This document shows, one piece after another, positions 16,331 to 25,444 of a stretch of DNA of 64,000 nucleotides. Each line of letters opens with the position of its first letter. Positions within the stretch are counted from its first letter, which is position 1. The notes beneath the pieces were generated by a model, which saw only the letters and a program-made list of their open reading frames with translations, had not been told where the DNA came from and made no database searches. The stretch is from Candidatus Zixiibacteriota bacterium (GTDB lineage Bacteria > Zixibacteria > MSB-5A5 > GN15 > JAAZOE01): assembly GCA_030668485.1 (NCBI GenBank), contig DAOUTW010000011.1, positions 22,402 to 86,401 of the forward strand, given 5' to 3'. The position numbers were made by a program, and so were the translations under genes.

Positions 16331-18796
16331 TCAATAAGGCTGTCTTCGTAGCGACATCAGACGGTTTTGAATCTTATCCGCATCGCCGCAGGCCGAGTCC
16401 CGGATCAGGTACTCGGTATAGTACTTCACCGCATCGGTCGTATCGGCCAGAGAGTCATGGATTATCCCCAGCATGCGATAAGCTGCCGTGCAATTGGAAT
16501 CAAGGGCCAGAACCGCCTGAAACTCACCACAGGCTTCATCCCAGTCCTTTCCGAGAAATAGAAGTTGCCCCAGTTCGCTGTGAAACGCCGGTTCATCCGG
16601 CTGCGACAAAACTGCAGACTTATAACAACGAATCGCATCGTCGTCAAGATCCATGGATAAATGACTGCTTGCCAGGGAGGCATATACTTCACCGCGACTT
16701 TTCCCCCTGGCATCAAGATCGTGGATATACGTTTTCTCATATCTATCCGCCGCGGCGCTATCCCCTTCCCGCAGGGCCACACCGGCCAGGATTCCATAAG
16801 TATGCTCATACACCGGAGAAATTGATAATGAACGTTCCAGTATCTGCCGCGCCTTTGAATAATCACCGAGTCGGCAGTAAGTAATTCCAAGGAGATAATA
16901 TGCCGGAGAATATCTCCATTCATTTTTAATAGCGGGCCGCAACGCCCCGGCCGCTTGCTCAAACTCCTCAAGCGTATAAAGCGAACGCGCCAGTTCATAC
17001 AAAAGAACATTATTGCCCGGTGAATATTCCAGCGCCAGGATAAGTGAGTTTGCCTGCCGGCGGGCATCGCTATCGATCAAAGCCCCGGCCCAACTGATCA
17101 TCGCCTGTTCGAATGGATTCGCCTCATGCTCATATTGAAGAAGAACCGCATAATGAGGACGCGCTTCCTCAATTGCTCCATGCATTACCAGACCGGAGAT
17201 CAGATAAATGCGCGGAGCAATAAACGTCGAATCGAGATTTAGAGCACGAGTCAAGTATCGCCCCGAACCGGAAATACCGTTGAATATGAATTCATTAGCC
17301 TGCATGAACGCCTTCAGGGCCTCCAGATTCTGACTCCGATACGACAGCCAGGGTCTGAGATCCAGATCATAATCCTCATGCAAAATTATAGTCTGAAAAT
17401 AGCCGAGAATGTCGCTCGATAGAGAGTCGACAACCTGAGCCAAGGTTTCCTCTCCGCCGGCATTTCCCACACATGAATGGACTACTTCCCCTGCGATTGG
17501 CTCGATAATCTTGGCATGAAGCTGAAACCCGGTTCCCGCTTTTACAATGGTACCGTCAATAACATAAGAAATATCGGCTTCACGCAAAACTCGATAAAGA
17601 TCCCGATTGCGCGGCGGAGGTACGGTGTCGAACCTGCTCTGAAGGATTGCATTGAGGCTCAACGGATCGACAATCCCGATATCGGCGATACCGGTGAGGT
17701 TTCCCACCAGTAAAACCTGAATGAGCGAAGGCCAACCTGACAACTCCTCCTGCGACGTTTGATTATGAAAAGGCAATATCCCCACCCGCCATGCATTCCG
17801 TTCGGGCGTTTTCGCGCTGTCAGGAAGATAAACGCGCAAGACCCAGGCAAAAACAACAATGAATATCATCGATAGCAGAACCAGCATCAGCTTTTTAATA
17901 CGCTGGTTGTCGCCTCCTTTACGTGCGATTACCTGCGTTGCCGAATCGACTCCCAGGATATCCAGGACCTCGATCATCGATTGCGGTCGTTTGCTCGACT
18001 TCTTCTCAATACAGCGGCGGTATAAGGTCTGAATCGGATAAGGAATATCATCACGCACCCGGGAAATATCGGACGGACTCGAATGAGTAATTGAATATAT
18101 GATCTCCTGAGCATTTTCACCTTCAAAAGGAAGTTTCTGTGTGAGCATCTTATATATCAGCACGCCGAGTGACCAGATATCGGTCCTTAAGTCAACCTCG
18201 CCTCCGCTTATCTGCTCCGGCGAACTATACCCTAATGTTCCCATGACCAGCTTGGAGTGGGTCAGGCTATCGCTGTCGGCGACACGCGCCAGACCAAAAT
18301 CGAGAACTTTTGCTCGCCCGTCGCGACAGATACAGATATTGCCCGGTTTGATGTCGCGATGAATAACTCCCAATTCGTGAGCCGCTTGAAGACCGCGCGC
18401 CACCTGAATCATAATTCCGGTCGCCTCATCGGGAGTCAACGCATCTCTTTTGATTCTGGAATCGAGGGTTTCCCCCTGGATATATTCCATGGCAATAAAG
18501 GGTTTGCCCCGATGGTTGCCGACTTCGTGAATTGTGACAATATTGGGGTGATTAAGCCGCGCGGTGGCCTGCGCTTCGCGACGGAATCGCGCCATCGCCT
18601 GCTCGTCATCAAGCAGCCGGTCGGGAAGAAATTTAAGAGCTACCCGGCGACCCAGATCAGTATCCTCCGCCAGATAAACCTCTCCCATTCCACCGGCCCC
18701 TATCTTCTCGATTATCGTATACCTGCCAATAATCGATCCTTCGGTCAGAATGGAATACGAGCGGGTCTGCTCGTCATTATTATCATTTGATTGCAA
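16331..18796 (-). CDS. Membrane Ser/Thr protein kinase with TPR sensor domain
   Basis: An 821-residue PknB-type kinase. The kinase domain (~25-290) has the Gly loop GAGGMGEVY, Lys in VALKFL, HRDIKPGN, DFGLAR and the activation segment GTLGYSSPEQ. All catalytic residues are present. One membrane helix lies at ~303-325 (LMLVLLSMIFIVVFAWVL). The extracytoplasmic part first has a region like adenylate-cyclase-associated N-terminal sensor domains (VGILPFHNQT...), then at least six TPR units (~560-820). The start is TTG, with no better ATG nearby. The gene after it begins ~20 bases past its stop, so it probably heads the operon with the RiPP-like peptide and the isoprenoid-synthase-like gene. Confidence 0.87.
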   Translation of the reverse strand: MQSNDNNDEQTRSYSILTEGSIIGRYTIIEKIGAGGMGEVYLAEDTDLGRRVALKFLPDRLLDDEQAMARFRREAQATARLNHPNIVTIHEVGNHRGKPFIAMEYIQGETLDSRIKRDALTPDEATGIMIQVARGLQAAHELGVIHRDIKPGNICICRDGRAKVLDFGLARVADSDSLTHSKLVMGTLGYSSPEQISGGEVDLRTDIWSLGVLIYKMLTQKLPFEGENAQEIIYSITHSSPSDISRVRDDIPYPIQTLYRRCIEKKSSKRPQSMIEVLDILGVDSATQVIARKGGDNQRIKKLMLVLLSMIFIVVFAWVLRVYLPDSAKTPERNAWRVGILPFHNQTSQEELSGWPSLIQVLLVGNLTGIADIGIVDPLSLNAILQSRFDTVPPPRNRDLYRVLREADISYVIDGTIVKAGTGFQLHAKIIEPIAGEVVHSCVGNAGGEETLAQVVDSLSSDILGYFQTIILHEDYDLDLRPWLSYRSQNLEALKAFMQANEFIFNGISGSGRYLTRALNLDSTFIAPRIYLISGLVMHGAIEEARPHYAVLLQYEHEANPFEQAMISWAGALIDSDARRQANSLILALEYSPGNNVLLYELARSLYTLEEFEQAAGALRPAIKNEWRYSPAYYLLGITYCRLGDYSKARQILERSLSISPVYEHTYGILAGVALREGDSAAADRYEKTYIHDLDARGKSRGEVYASLASSHLSMDLDDDAIRCYKSAVLSQPDEPAFHSELGQLLFLGKDWDEACGEFQAVLALDSNCTAAYRMLGIIHDSLADTTDAVKYYTEYLIRDSACGDADKIQNRLMSLRRQPY

Positions 18797-19088
18797 GATG
18801 AATCCCTGTTTGCTGACTGCTACCTTAATCTATCACATTTTCATTTCTATTTCAATGTTGATTCACAGTAACGGATACGTTACAACCTTGTCACAACCGC
18901 GATCGGCTGTTAAATTATATACGCATTCTTAGTAAAATTGTATACAGAGAAATAAACAAAATATTCCGGCCGTTACCAATTAATATATACCCCAAGACGG
19001 CCCGGAACCTAATTACCTATAAGTTGGCGATTTTACTCGGTTCTAATATGCGGATAGTGGCGGTAGTATTTGGCGGTTTACCTATATT

Positions 19089-20996
19089 CTACGTCATTAC
19101 CGGATCTTCTGATTTGATTTCCGGCTCCTGTTCATCCATCATGCATTGCGACCAGATGCCGTACATCTCATCTTCCCGGGTCCGTGAATTGATGACCATA
19201 TCGGCTTTGCCCTCACCGATCATATTGACAAAGCACTGCAAGATTACCGGATCAAAAGTGGTTCCCGATTCCTCATCCATAATCTGGAGAGCCTTGGCGG
19301 TATCGAAGCCGGATCGATAAACCCTGTCGGAGGTTAGGGCGTCAAAGACATCGGCTACACATATGATGCGCGCCCCCAATGGAATTTCTTCTCCTTTCAA
19401 ACCATGGGGATAACCCTGGCCGTCATACTTTTCATGATGATGAAGAACCAACGGCTTTATATCCCAGGGGAATTCCTTACCACGCAGAAGCTCCACTCCC
19501 AACTCAGGATGCTTCTTGATCGCTGTAAATTCCTCTTCAGTCAGCTTTCCGGCCTTATTCAAAATTTCATCTTCGATCTTTATCTTGCCCAGATCATGAA
19601 GCAGAGCGGCGGCCACCACCGTTTTTAACATATTGGCACGCAGCCCCAGCTCTTTGGCCAACAACAGTGCCAGGGAAGCCACCCGATCGGTATGACCTTT
19701 GGTATATTTATCTTTCCGGTCAACCTCTTGCGCCAATTTGTCGAACACATCGAGGTACAATTGCTCGATGGAATTAATGACTTCTTCGGTCTGCTCCCTT
19801 TTCCCGTCGGCTTTGACGCTGGTATAAATATGGTATGATGCCTCCAGATCGGTCAGAGAATCAAAATGCTTATCCATCGTCCGATATAATATTCCTCGTT
19901 CCATGAGGACTTCGGCCTCCAAATATTTGGCCCCGATCTCGCGGCTGATATCAAGCGCTTCGGAAAATATCCTCTGCGCCTCATCATAATCCTTTTCATA
20001 TACGGCTATCTTGCCGGTTATTTTCTTCGTCTCGACCAGATGCCCGTTGATCAATTTGGCTTCAACCATATGCTCTTCGGCGCGGGCACAATGCTTCTTA
20101 GCCTCATCGACATTACGCTTCTTGAGATACAGGTCGGCCAGATTTATGTCCACGATCATAACCAAGGGAGCATCCTTCATGCTGGTCGCGATATCATAGG
20201 CGCTCTCGAAATATTCAAGGGCCTCGTCGTTCTGACCCTGCTCGGCCAGAGTAATCGCCATATTGTTGGTCGTATATGCGCTCTTCCTGACCTCATTGAG
20301 CGATTTATATATCGTCAGCGACTCTCGATAAAGCTCCAATGCCCTTTGCTGATTACCCCTCATATTCATGATCGTTCCGAGGTTATTGACCAGATCGGCG
20401 TATATCATCTTATCTTCTATATCCCCAGCCGCCTCAATCGCTTCCGCGTATGTGCCTTCCGCCTCCTCAAATTCGCCCAGTTCCACATAGACCACGCCCA
20501 GGTTGCGAAGCGCCTTGCATGAACCGGGTAAATCATTCAACCGTCGATATGCCCCGATCGCACGTTGATGATAGCCGAGTGAGCGATCATGATCCCCCTG
20601 CTTGGCCAGGAGCTGACCGATCTGAGTGTACATCTCAGCCTTGATCGACAGATTGTTGGAATCACGGCACAATCTCAGTACTTTCTGATATTCGTAAATA
20701 GCCTGATCATATTTTCCCTGAGAGGCATAAGCCTTTCCCTTTTCCTTATGTAACTCAAACCGGAGTTCAATGGAAAACTCCGGTAACCCTTTTGAGTCCC
20801 AGATGTTTTCCAGCATGCACAGATAATTGATGGCGCGATCATAATCATATGATTGACCGGCTTCTTTGGCAAGCTTCATCAGGTTATTAATCGTTCTTGC
20901 CCAATCCGACCTGTCATTTAGATTTCCCCTGGAAAAGAGTTTTTCCAGTTCATCCAGACAAACGCCGGTTGTACTCGGAAATGAATGATCAGCCAT
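19089..20996 (-). CDS. TPR protein with C-terminal HD-GYP phosphodiesterase domain
   Basis: A 635-residue cytoplasmic protein. Residues ~25-410 are TPR repeats (e.g. KGKAYASQGKYDQAIYEYQK and QGQNDEALEYFESAYDIA). Residues ~430-610 are an HD-GYP domain with HTDRV, the metal-binding HD in LLHDLGKIKIED, HPELG, HHHEKYDGQGYP and LGARIICVADVFDAL, so the residues needed for cyclic-di-GMP hydrolysis are present. The TPR part probably senses a partner protein. A good GAGGGTGA precedes the ATG. It is flanked by non-coding stretches of ~290 and ~230 bases, in which no clear feature was seen, and is probably monocistronic. Confidence 0.9.
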   Translation of the reverse strand: MADHSFPSTTGVCLDELEKLFSRGNLNDRSDWARTINNLMKLAKEAGQSYDYDRAINYLCMLENIWDSKGLPEFSIELRFELHKEKGKAYASQGKYDQAIYEYQKVLRLCRDSNNLSIKAEMYTQIGQLLAKQGDHDRSLGYHQRAIGAYRRLNDLPGSCKALRNLGVVYVELGEFEEAEGTYAEAIEAAGDIEDKMIYADLVNNLGTIMNMRGNQQRALELYRESLTIYKSLNEVRKSAYTTNNMAITLAEQGQNDEALEYFESAYDIATSMKDAPLVMIVDINLADLYLKKRNVDEAKKHCARAEEHMVEAKLINGHLVETKKITGKIAVYEKDYDEAQRIFSEALDISREIGAKYLEAEVLMERGILYRTMDKHFDSLTDLEASYHIYTSVKADGKREQTEEVINSIEQLYLDVFDKLAQEVDRKDKYTKGHTDRVASLALLLAKELGLRANMLKTVVAAALLHDLGKIKIEDEILNKAGKLTEEEFTAIKKHPELGVELLRGKEFPWDIKPLVLHHHEKYDGQGYPHGLKGEEIPLGARIICVADVFDALTSDRVYRSGFDTAKALQIMDEESGTTFDPVILQCFVNMIGEGKADMVINSRTREDEMYGIWSQCMMDEQEPEIKSEDPVMT

Positions 20997-21226
20997 CGAC
21001 TCACCCTCTAAGAAAAGTTTAAATAACCGCCCCCTGTATTTCGTAAGCCCTTGTTCTTCTGCCGGTTCAAGCAGGAGATAAGTCAGCCATGAAAATCATA
21101 AAAATCTCCGGCATATATCTCCCTATTATTCAATTATCGGTAGTAATATCAAAGACTTAATGGAACCGGATAAAATGAAAAAGTACCCGGCCCGAGAACA
21201 GGACCATGTTTCGCAATCTTCAGCCT

Positions 21227-21631
21227 CTATTGTGCCGATAACGCCGATATCTTCAGGTTCGCTCTGACAATATCTCTGATTGAGATAACTCCGCAGAGTT
21301 TTTCCTGATGATCCATAATCGGGATATGCTGTATGTTGTTATTGACCATCACCTCGGCAATGAAATCGATTTCATCATCAAGAACCCCGAGAATCAGATC
21401 GCTGCTCATATTGTCCCTTATCCGCAGATCCACCATGTCGCCGAAATACTTGAAGGCAATGACAAAAATATCACTTTCCGTGATGATCCCGATCGGATTC
21501 TGATGATCGTCGACAACGATCAGGGAACCGCACCTTTTCTCGGTCATGATTTTCATGGCCTCGTAGACTGACTGATCGCCTTCGATCGTCGCCGGCGCCC
21601 GATTTGATTTTAATATTTCACGAACCTGCAT
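21227..21631 (-). CDS. CBS-domain pair protein
   Basis: A 134-residue protein that is just two CBS domains (a Bateman module): ~5-58 (ILKSNRAPATIEGDQSVYEA, then GIITESDI) and ~68-125 (ILGVLDDEIDFIAEVM, then GVISIRDIV). Such modules bind adenosyl ligands. No enzymatic domain is attached. The ATG at 21631 is preferred because AGGGGG lies 5 bases upstream; the tandem ATG just before it is possible. Partner unknown. Confidence 0.85.
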   Translation of the reverse strand: MQVREILKSNRAPATIEGDQSVYEAMKIMTEKRCGSLIVVDDHQNPIGIITESDIFVIAFKYFGDMVDLRIRDNMSSDLILGVLDDEIDFIAEVMVNNNIQHIPIMDHQEKLCGVISIRDIVRANLKISALSAQ

Positions 21632-21861
21632 CATTTCCCCCTTAATAATTAACACTAGCCCCTAAATACTTTATCGTCATTTTCAAGCAAGTTTTAACCG
21701 TACAAGTCAATATCGTCAATCTTTTGACTTCCCACTTATGTATCATCCGGTTTTGCCGATTAATTATATGACAAATGCTTCGTGGGATTACAAGGCACAT
21801 TACATCAATATCAAGTTTTGAGAAAGAAATGCACCTGATTTAAGGGGTGGGGAGGAATTTA

Positions 21862-23064
21862 ATGTCGGTTAAGCGAATTCTGTTCGTCGACGATCAAAGC
21901 TCGGAGGCGGATAATCTTGAATCAATTGTCAAAAGCCTGGGGGACGATTGGGAATCGGAAATTGTCGCCAACGGAGCCCATGCTCTGGAGGTTTTGCAGC
22001 GCTCGGCCTGCGATGTCATCGTAACTGAAATGAAATTGCCGGATATGAGTGGCGTCGATCTACTTAAAAAAGCGATTGTACATTGCCCGGGATCGGTTCG
22101 CTTCATATTGTCAGGCGATTCTGACCGGGGACAAATCCTTCAAAGTGCGGGATCGATTCATCAATTTATTGCCAAACCATATCCGCCGGCAAAATTCAAG
22201 GCAGTCCTCAATAGCTCCTTATCCCTGCGGCAGTTGCTGTCAAATGACACTCTTCAGACCCGAATCGCCTCAATCAGTTCCCTGCCCAGTCCTCCGGAAA
22301 TCTATAACAGCCTGGTCAAGGAACTTCAATCGGAAACAGCCTCTTTGCAGAAAATTGCCGATCTAATTCGACAAGACATCAGCATCACTGCCAAATTGCT
22401 CCAGATCGTAAATTCGGCTTTCTTCGGTCTCTCATCGACCGTAAACAATCCCCTGCAAGCAGTCAATATCCTGGGACTGGAAACAGTCAAAAGCCTGGTA
22501 ATGGCGGCGGGAATCTTTAACCAGTTTGACGATTCCAAATCATCGGAATTTTCTATCAACAGCATCTTCAATCACAGCGTTGCCGTCGGTGCCAGCGCCA
22601 GGCTTTTTGCCACTGCGCTGGGGCTGGAAACCAAGGCAACCGAGGATTCACTCTTGGGAGGGATGCTTCACGATGTCGGGAAACTTGTGATGTTCACCTA
22701 TTTCTACACTGAACTTGATAATGCAGCCAAACTGGCCAGGGAAAATTCTATTCCACTGCATGAAGCGGAAAAACAGATTATGGGCGTCACCGATGCCGAA
22801 ATCGGAGCCTACCTGCTTTCACTTTGGGGTATTCCCGATGCCATCCTCGAGGCAGTGGCCCTTCATTACCTGCCTCACAAATCGACCAATCCAATTCTGG
22901 ATGTTCTGACATGTGTTCATCTGGCTTACGCCTTCAATCTGGAACAGGATAACGATAACACCGACCCATCTCGCTCGGCGCTGGATTTGGAATACCTCCA
23001 GAGTCTCGGTATCGGCGATCAGATCGAGGATCTGCGCAACCTGTGCATGGGTGCGGTCACATAA
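21862..23064 (+). CDS. REC-HDOD signalling protein with Glu at the phospho-acceptor site
   Basis: A 400-residue protein. The ATG at 21862 follows GGGGAGG by six bases; a GTG 15 bases upstream overlaps that Shine-Dalgarno and is rejected. The N-terminal receiver domain (~1-120) has the acidic pair in FVDDQ and the Lys in IAKPYPP, but the phospho-acceptor position reads IVTEMKLPDMSG, Glu replacing Asp. The C-terminal ~130-395 is an HDOD domain (SSLPSPPEIYNSL, LGLETVKSLVMAAG, GGMLHDVGKLVMF, GIPDAILEAVALHY). It is probably a constitutively 'on' or phosphorylation-independent regulator; HDOD proteins act in signalling, motility or stress. A strong terminator follows. Confidence 0.88.
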   Translation: MSVKRILFVDDQSSEADNLESIVKSLGDDWESEIVANGAHALEVLQRSACDVIVTEMKLPDMSGVDLLKKAIVHCPGSVRFILSGDSDRGQILQSAGSIHQFIAKPYPPAKFKAVLNSSLSLRQLLSNDTLQTRIASISSLPSPPEIYNSLVKELQSETASLQKIADLIRQDISITAKLLQIVNSAFFGLSSTVNNPLQAVNILGLETVKSLVMAAGIFNQFDDSKSSEFSINSIFNHSVAVGASARLFATALGLETKATEDSLLGGMLHDVGKLVMFTYFYTELDNAAKLARENSIPLHEAEKQIMGVTDAEIGAYLLSLWGIPDAILEAVALHYLPHKSTNPILDVLTCVHLAYAFNLEQDNDNTDPSRSALDLEYLQSLGIGDQIEDLRNLCMGAVT

Positions 23065-23123
23065 TAAACGGCCTCCCGGTACGGTACTGCTCAATCAGTG
23101 GTTCATACAATTATCAATTAAGG

Positions 23124-23153
23124 AAAAAGCCCCCAAAACTGGGGGCTTTCTTC
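23124..23153 (+). terminator. Rho-independent terminator after the HDOD gene
   Basis: AAAGCCCCC / GGGGGCTTT, a 9-bp perfect stem with a six-base loop, followed by CTTCC. The A-rich flank makes it able to work in both directions, between convergent genes. Confidence 0.8.
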
Positions 23154-23249
23154 CGGCAACCTGCCTGGGGGGGTCAGGCTGCCCGACCAACCATCAGAAA
23201 ATATCATTTTATCGATATTCCCAGGTTACCGCCTCTTTTCTATTGTTCA

Positions 23250-24140
23250 TTAAGGCTTGCCGACCAGCCTCGTTTCTATACTATAATTCCGCTTCATAGG
23301 GATACTCATACTCTGCGCACCGGAGCCGACTATCTTCCCTACCGCAATACCGTTCGATTCCATCCGCACGAATATCCCCTCATTATAAGCGAAATACCAG
23401 GTATCAGTCCCGGTTATCGTGGCCGTGGTGACCAAATCGACACCTTCTTCCTGTCCCTTGCCGTTTACCGATCCGGTCACGACACCATTAATGACAACGC
23501 ATTTTTTGCCATCGATTTTCATGACTCTGTCCAATTTGTTTTCGCTTATGAACACCATTTCAATCCCGAAATCACCCGATTTCTCTACAACGGTATCAGC
23601 CGTGATCCAGGTATCGCCGATCCGAATCGGACGCTGTGGCAAATCGGGAAACAAGGCATGAAATCCCGTAATAACACTCTGCTTCTTTCCCGAATAAAGC
23701 TCATATTGTATCGATTCTCCCTCAGGAAAATCAGTCTCTTTGCCCAGGTCTGAAAAAGTAAAAATAAAACTCTTCCCCACGACTCCGGACATATCAGGAG
23801 AAATCTCCCCTCGAGGCGTGCCCAGCTTTAACTTCATGGAATCGATAGTTAGTCCGACCTTGAAACCGTCCTTGATCTTTCCTGCGGCCCTTACCGAAAA
23901 ATGACGAGTCTCATCGGTATCTATCTTGATCGACTTCCCCGCCGCTTCCAAATCCTGACTCGACTTACTCGACATATAATATTTCAGATTCTGGTTTTCC
24001 GGCATTTGATACTTCAGAACCAGACCGGCTTCAGAATCACCTATCATTTTCGTCTTGGCGGCGCATCCGGATATCACCATGATAATCGGGATCATCAGCA
24101 CGATCGGCCACCGGGTCAATAAGCTGCTCTGTCCAGACAT
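23250..24140 (-). CDS. Lipoprotein of unknown function
   Basis: A 296-residue predicted lipoprotein. The ATG 24140 lies 7 bases after GAGGAGG. Residues ~1-27 are a signal sequence ending in the lipobox VISG-C (Cys ~26). The mature part is all-beta in appearance (VLKYQMPENQNLKYYMSSKS, FTFSDLGKETDFPEGESIQY, IGDTWITADTVVEKSGDFGI, WYFAYNEGIFVRMESNG) and resembles DUF6263-like outer-surface proteins that compare 'before and after' amounts, but I cannot assign a function. It is convergent with the HDOD gene and shares its terminator. Confidence 0.8.
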   Translation of the reverse strand: MSGQSSLLTRWPIVLMIPIIMVISGCAAKTKMIGDSEAGLVLKYQMPENQNLKYYMSSKSSQDLEAAGKSIKIDTDETRHFSVRAAGKIKDGFKVGLTIDSMKLKLGTPRGEISPDMSGVVGKSFIFTFSDLGKETDFPEGESIQYELYSGKKQSVITGFHALFPDLPQRPIRIGDTWITADTVVEKSGDFGIEMVFISENKLDRVMKIDGKKCVVINGVVTGSVNGKGQEEGVDLVTTATITGTDTWYFAYNEGIFVRMESNGIAVGKIVGSGAQSMSIPMKRNYSIETRLVGKP

Positions 24141-24324
24141 ATCCACTCCTCCTCTTTGGAGTTTTAGAATAGAACCTCGTTTTCGGGCACTCTTCTGGTT
24201 ATCCCGCCGGGTATAAATATCCCGGCAGGCACCTAATTACCCGGAGTCCGGACGTCCGGTCGTTTATTTAGCAGCTGCTTGAAAATCCTGGATGTTTATT
24301 TATCTAAATGTATAGCGCTCGACA

Positions 24325-24927
24325 TTAAACAAATTCCACGTCTTCTTTCGCTCTGAAAAATACCAGCCCGTATATTATGCACGTAACCGGAACCAGTAGC
24401 AGAGACAACGGCGAAAGGATTACCGTAACCTCCAGAATACCGGCAATCATCCCCAGATAAGCCAGAGCATTTATCAGATTATTACCCATATCCGACAGTT
24501 TGAACAGTTTTACGGCGAAAATGATATCAATAACACCCATCGAGATCGTCGCCACCGACATAAATGAAATATAGACGATGGTAACAGCAGTCTCGGATGC
24601 CGGCCATATTGTAAAAAGCAATCCCTTCAGCGCCAGCGATCCGATCTGAAACAGGATATTCCATATAATCGCGATGGTGATCAGGACATCCAATTCATGA
24701 AACTGGTAGCGATCGTGAAGTAGTCGTCGGAACATTATCAAGATGTAAACGGAAAAACCGGTGAAAATCACAAACAGAAAATCGCTGGGACCGATTGTCG
24801 GCCCGGTGTACTTGAAAACAGCCGCCCCTATTACTCCCTGAATTATACCAATCCCAAACGCCAGCGGGAATAGAATGGCCATCGAAATCGACAGCCAGCC
24901 GGCAAGATTATAACGGTTTTCGCTCAT
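24325..24927 (-). CDS. Small polytopic membrane protein, unknown function
   Basis: About 200 residues with five or six hydrophobic helices (e.g. LSISMAILFPLAFGIGIIQG, FLFVIFTGFSVYILIMF, VSTISMG-like and LLLVPVTCIIYGLVFF). The start is uncertain: ATG 24927 (MSENRYNLAGWLS) has GGGGG about 9 bases upstream; ATG 24963 or a GTG at 24981 would add 12-18 residues. It lies directly downstream of, and nearly overlaps, the XRE regulator gene, a pairing reminiscent of the YozG/DUF2975 regulator-membrane protein pairs. It is likely co-transcribed and controlled by that regulator. Confidence 0.7.
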   Translation of the reverse strand: MSENRYNLAGWLSISMAILFPLAFGIGIIQGVIGAAVFKYTGPTIGPSDFLFVIFTGFSVYILIMFRRLLHDRYQFHELDVLITIAIIWNILFQIGSLALKGLLFTIWPASETAVTIVYISFMSVATISMGVIDIIFAVKLFKLSDMGNNLINALAYLGMIAGILEVTVILSPLSLLLVPVTCIIYGLVFFRAKEDVEFV

Positions 24928-24977
24928 TCCAGGCATCCCCCAGGTTAAATCATTCTCTAGCATAACTGATCCCACGG

Positions 24978-25190
24978 TCAAATAAAATCAGGGATATATT
25001 CCAGGATATCGCCGGGCTGGCATTCCAACTCCCGGCATATCGCCTCAAGGGTGCTAAACCTTATCCCTTTGACCTTTCCCGTCTTCAATAGCGAGAGGTT
25101 AGTCATCGATATGCCCATTCTTTTCGATAATTCAGTCAATGACATCTTCCTCTTCACCATGATCAAATCAATGTTTATCTGAATAGCCAT
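24978..25190 (-). CDS. XRE-family HTH regulator (YozG-like), leaderless
   Basis: A 70-residue helix-turn-helix protein: MSLTELSKRMGISMTNLSLL, then KTGKVKGIRFSTLEAICREL, ending in ECQPGDILEY. That is the Cro/CI fold of the small YozG-type regulators. The ATG 25190 lies only six bases after the -10 box (25202-25197), so the transcript should start at or next to the A of ATG; no Shine-Dalgarno exists. A 12-bp perfect inverted repeat sits just upstream of the -35 box and is a likely operator for autoregulation. The next gene downstream encodes a membrane protein. Confidence 0.85.
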   Translation of the reverse strand: MAIQINIDLIMVKRKMSLTELSKRMGISMTNLSLLKTGKVKGIRFSTLEAICRELECQPGDILEYIPDFI

Positions 25191-25196
25191 ACGGTA

Positions 25197-25225
25197 AGTA
25201 TATACCGGATGTTTCAAAATGTCAA
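25197..25225 (-). promoter_or_regulatory. Consensus promoter giving a leaderless XRE transcript
   Basis: Minus-strand TTGACA (25225-25220), 17-base spacer, TATACT (25202-25197), then six bases to the start codon. Confidence 0.75.
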
Positions 25226-25226
25226 G

Positions 25227-25255
25227 AAATATTTTATGTTTCACATAAAATATTT
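25227..25255. promoter_or_regulatory. Perfect inverted repeat, probable XRE operator
   Basis: AAATATTTTATG, five-base spacer, CATAAAATATTT: a perfect 12-bp dyad ending one base before the -35 box of the XRE gene. A related TTTTATG half-site recurs ~15-25 bases further upstream. Confidence 0.65.
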
Positions 25256-25444
25256 GTCCTAATACATAAATTGTTTTATGTTTTATCCGTATAATCGTCA
25301 GCTAAGTAATTGCCCATCAACTCTTTGACAATAACAGCCGAGATCCCATATCAATTTTAAAAAATCCGGGATTTTGCCCCTTTTTTATCTGCCGCCGCAA
25401 CCTCCTGCGGCGGCAAATTCTGACATTTTGTCAATACTTTCCGA

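Noticed and set aside
24181..24260. GCCGGG...CCCGGC and CCGGACGTCCGG dyads as terminators
   Set aside because: Stems are imperfect or lack a U-tract; left out of the feature list.
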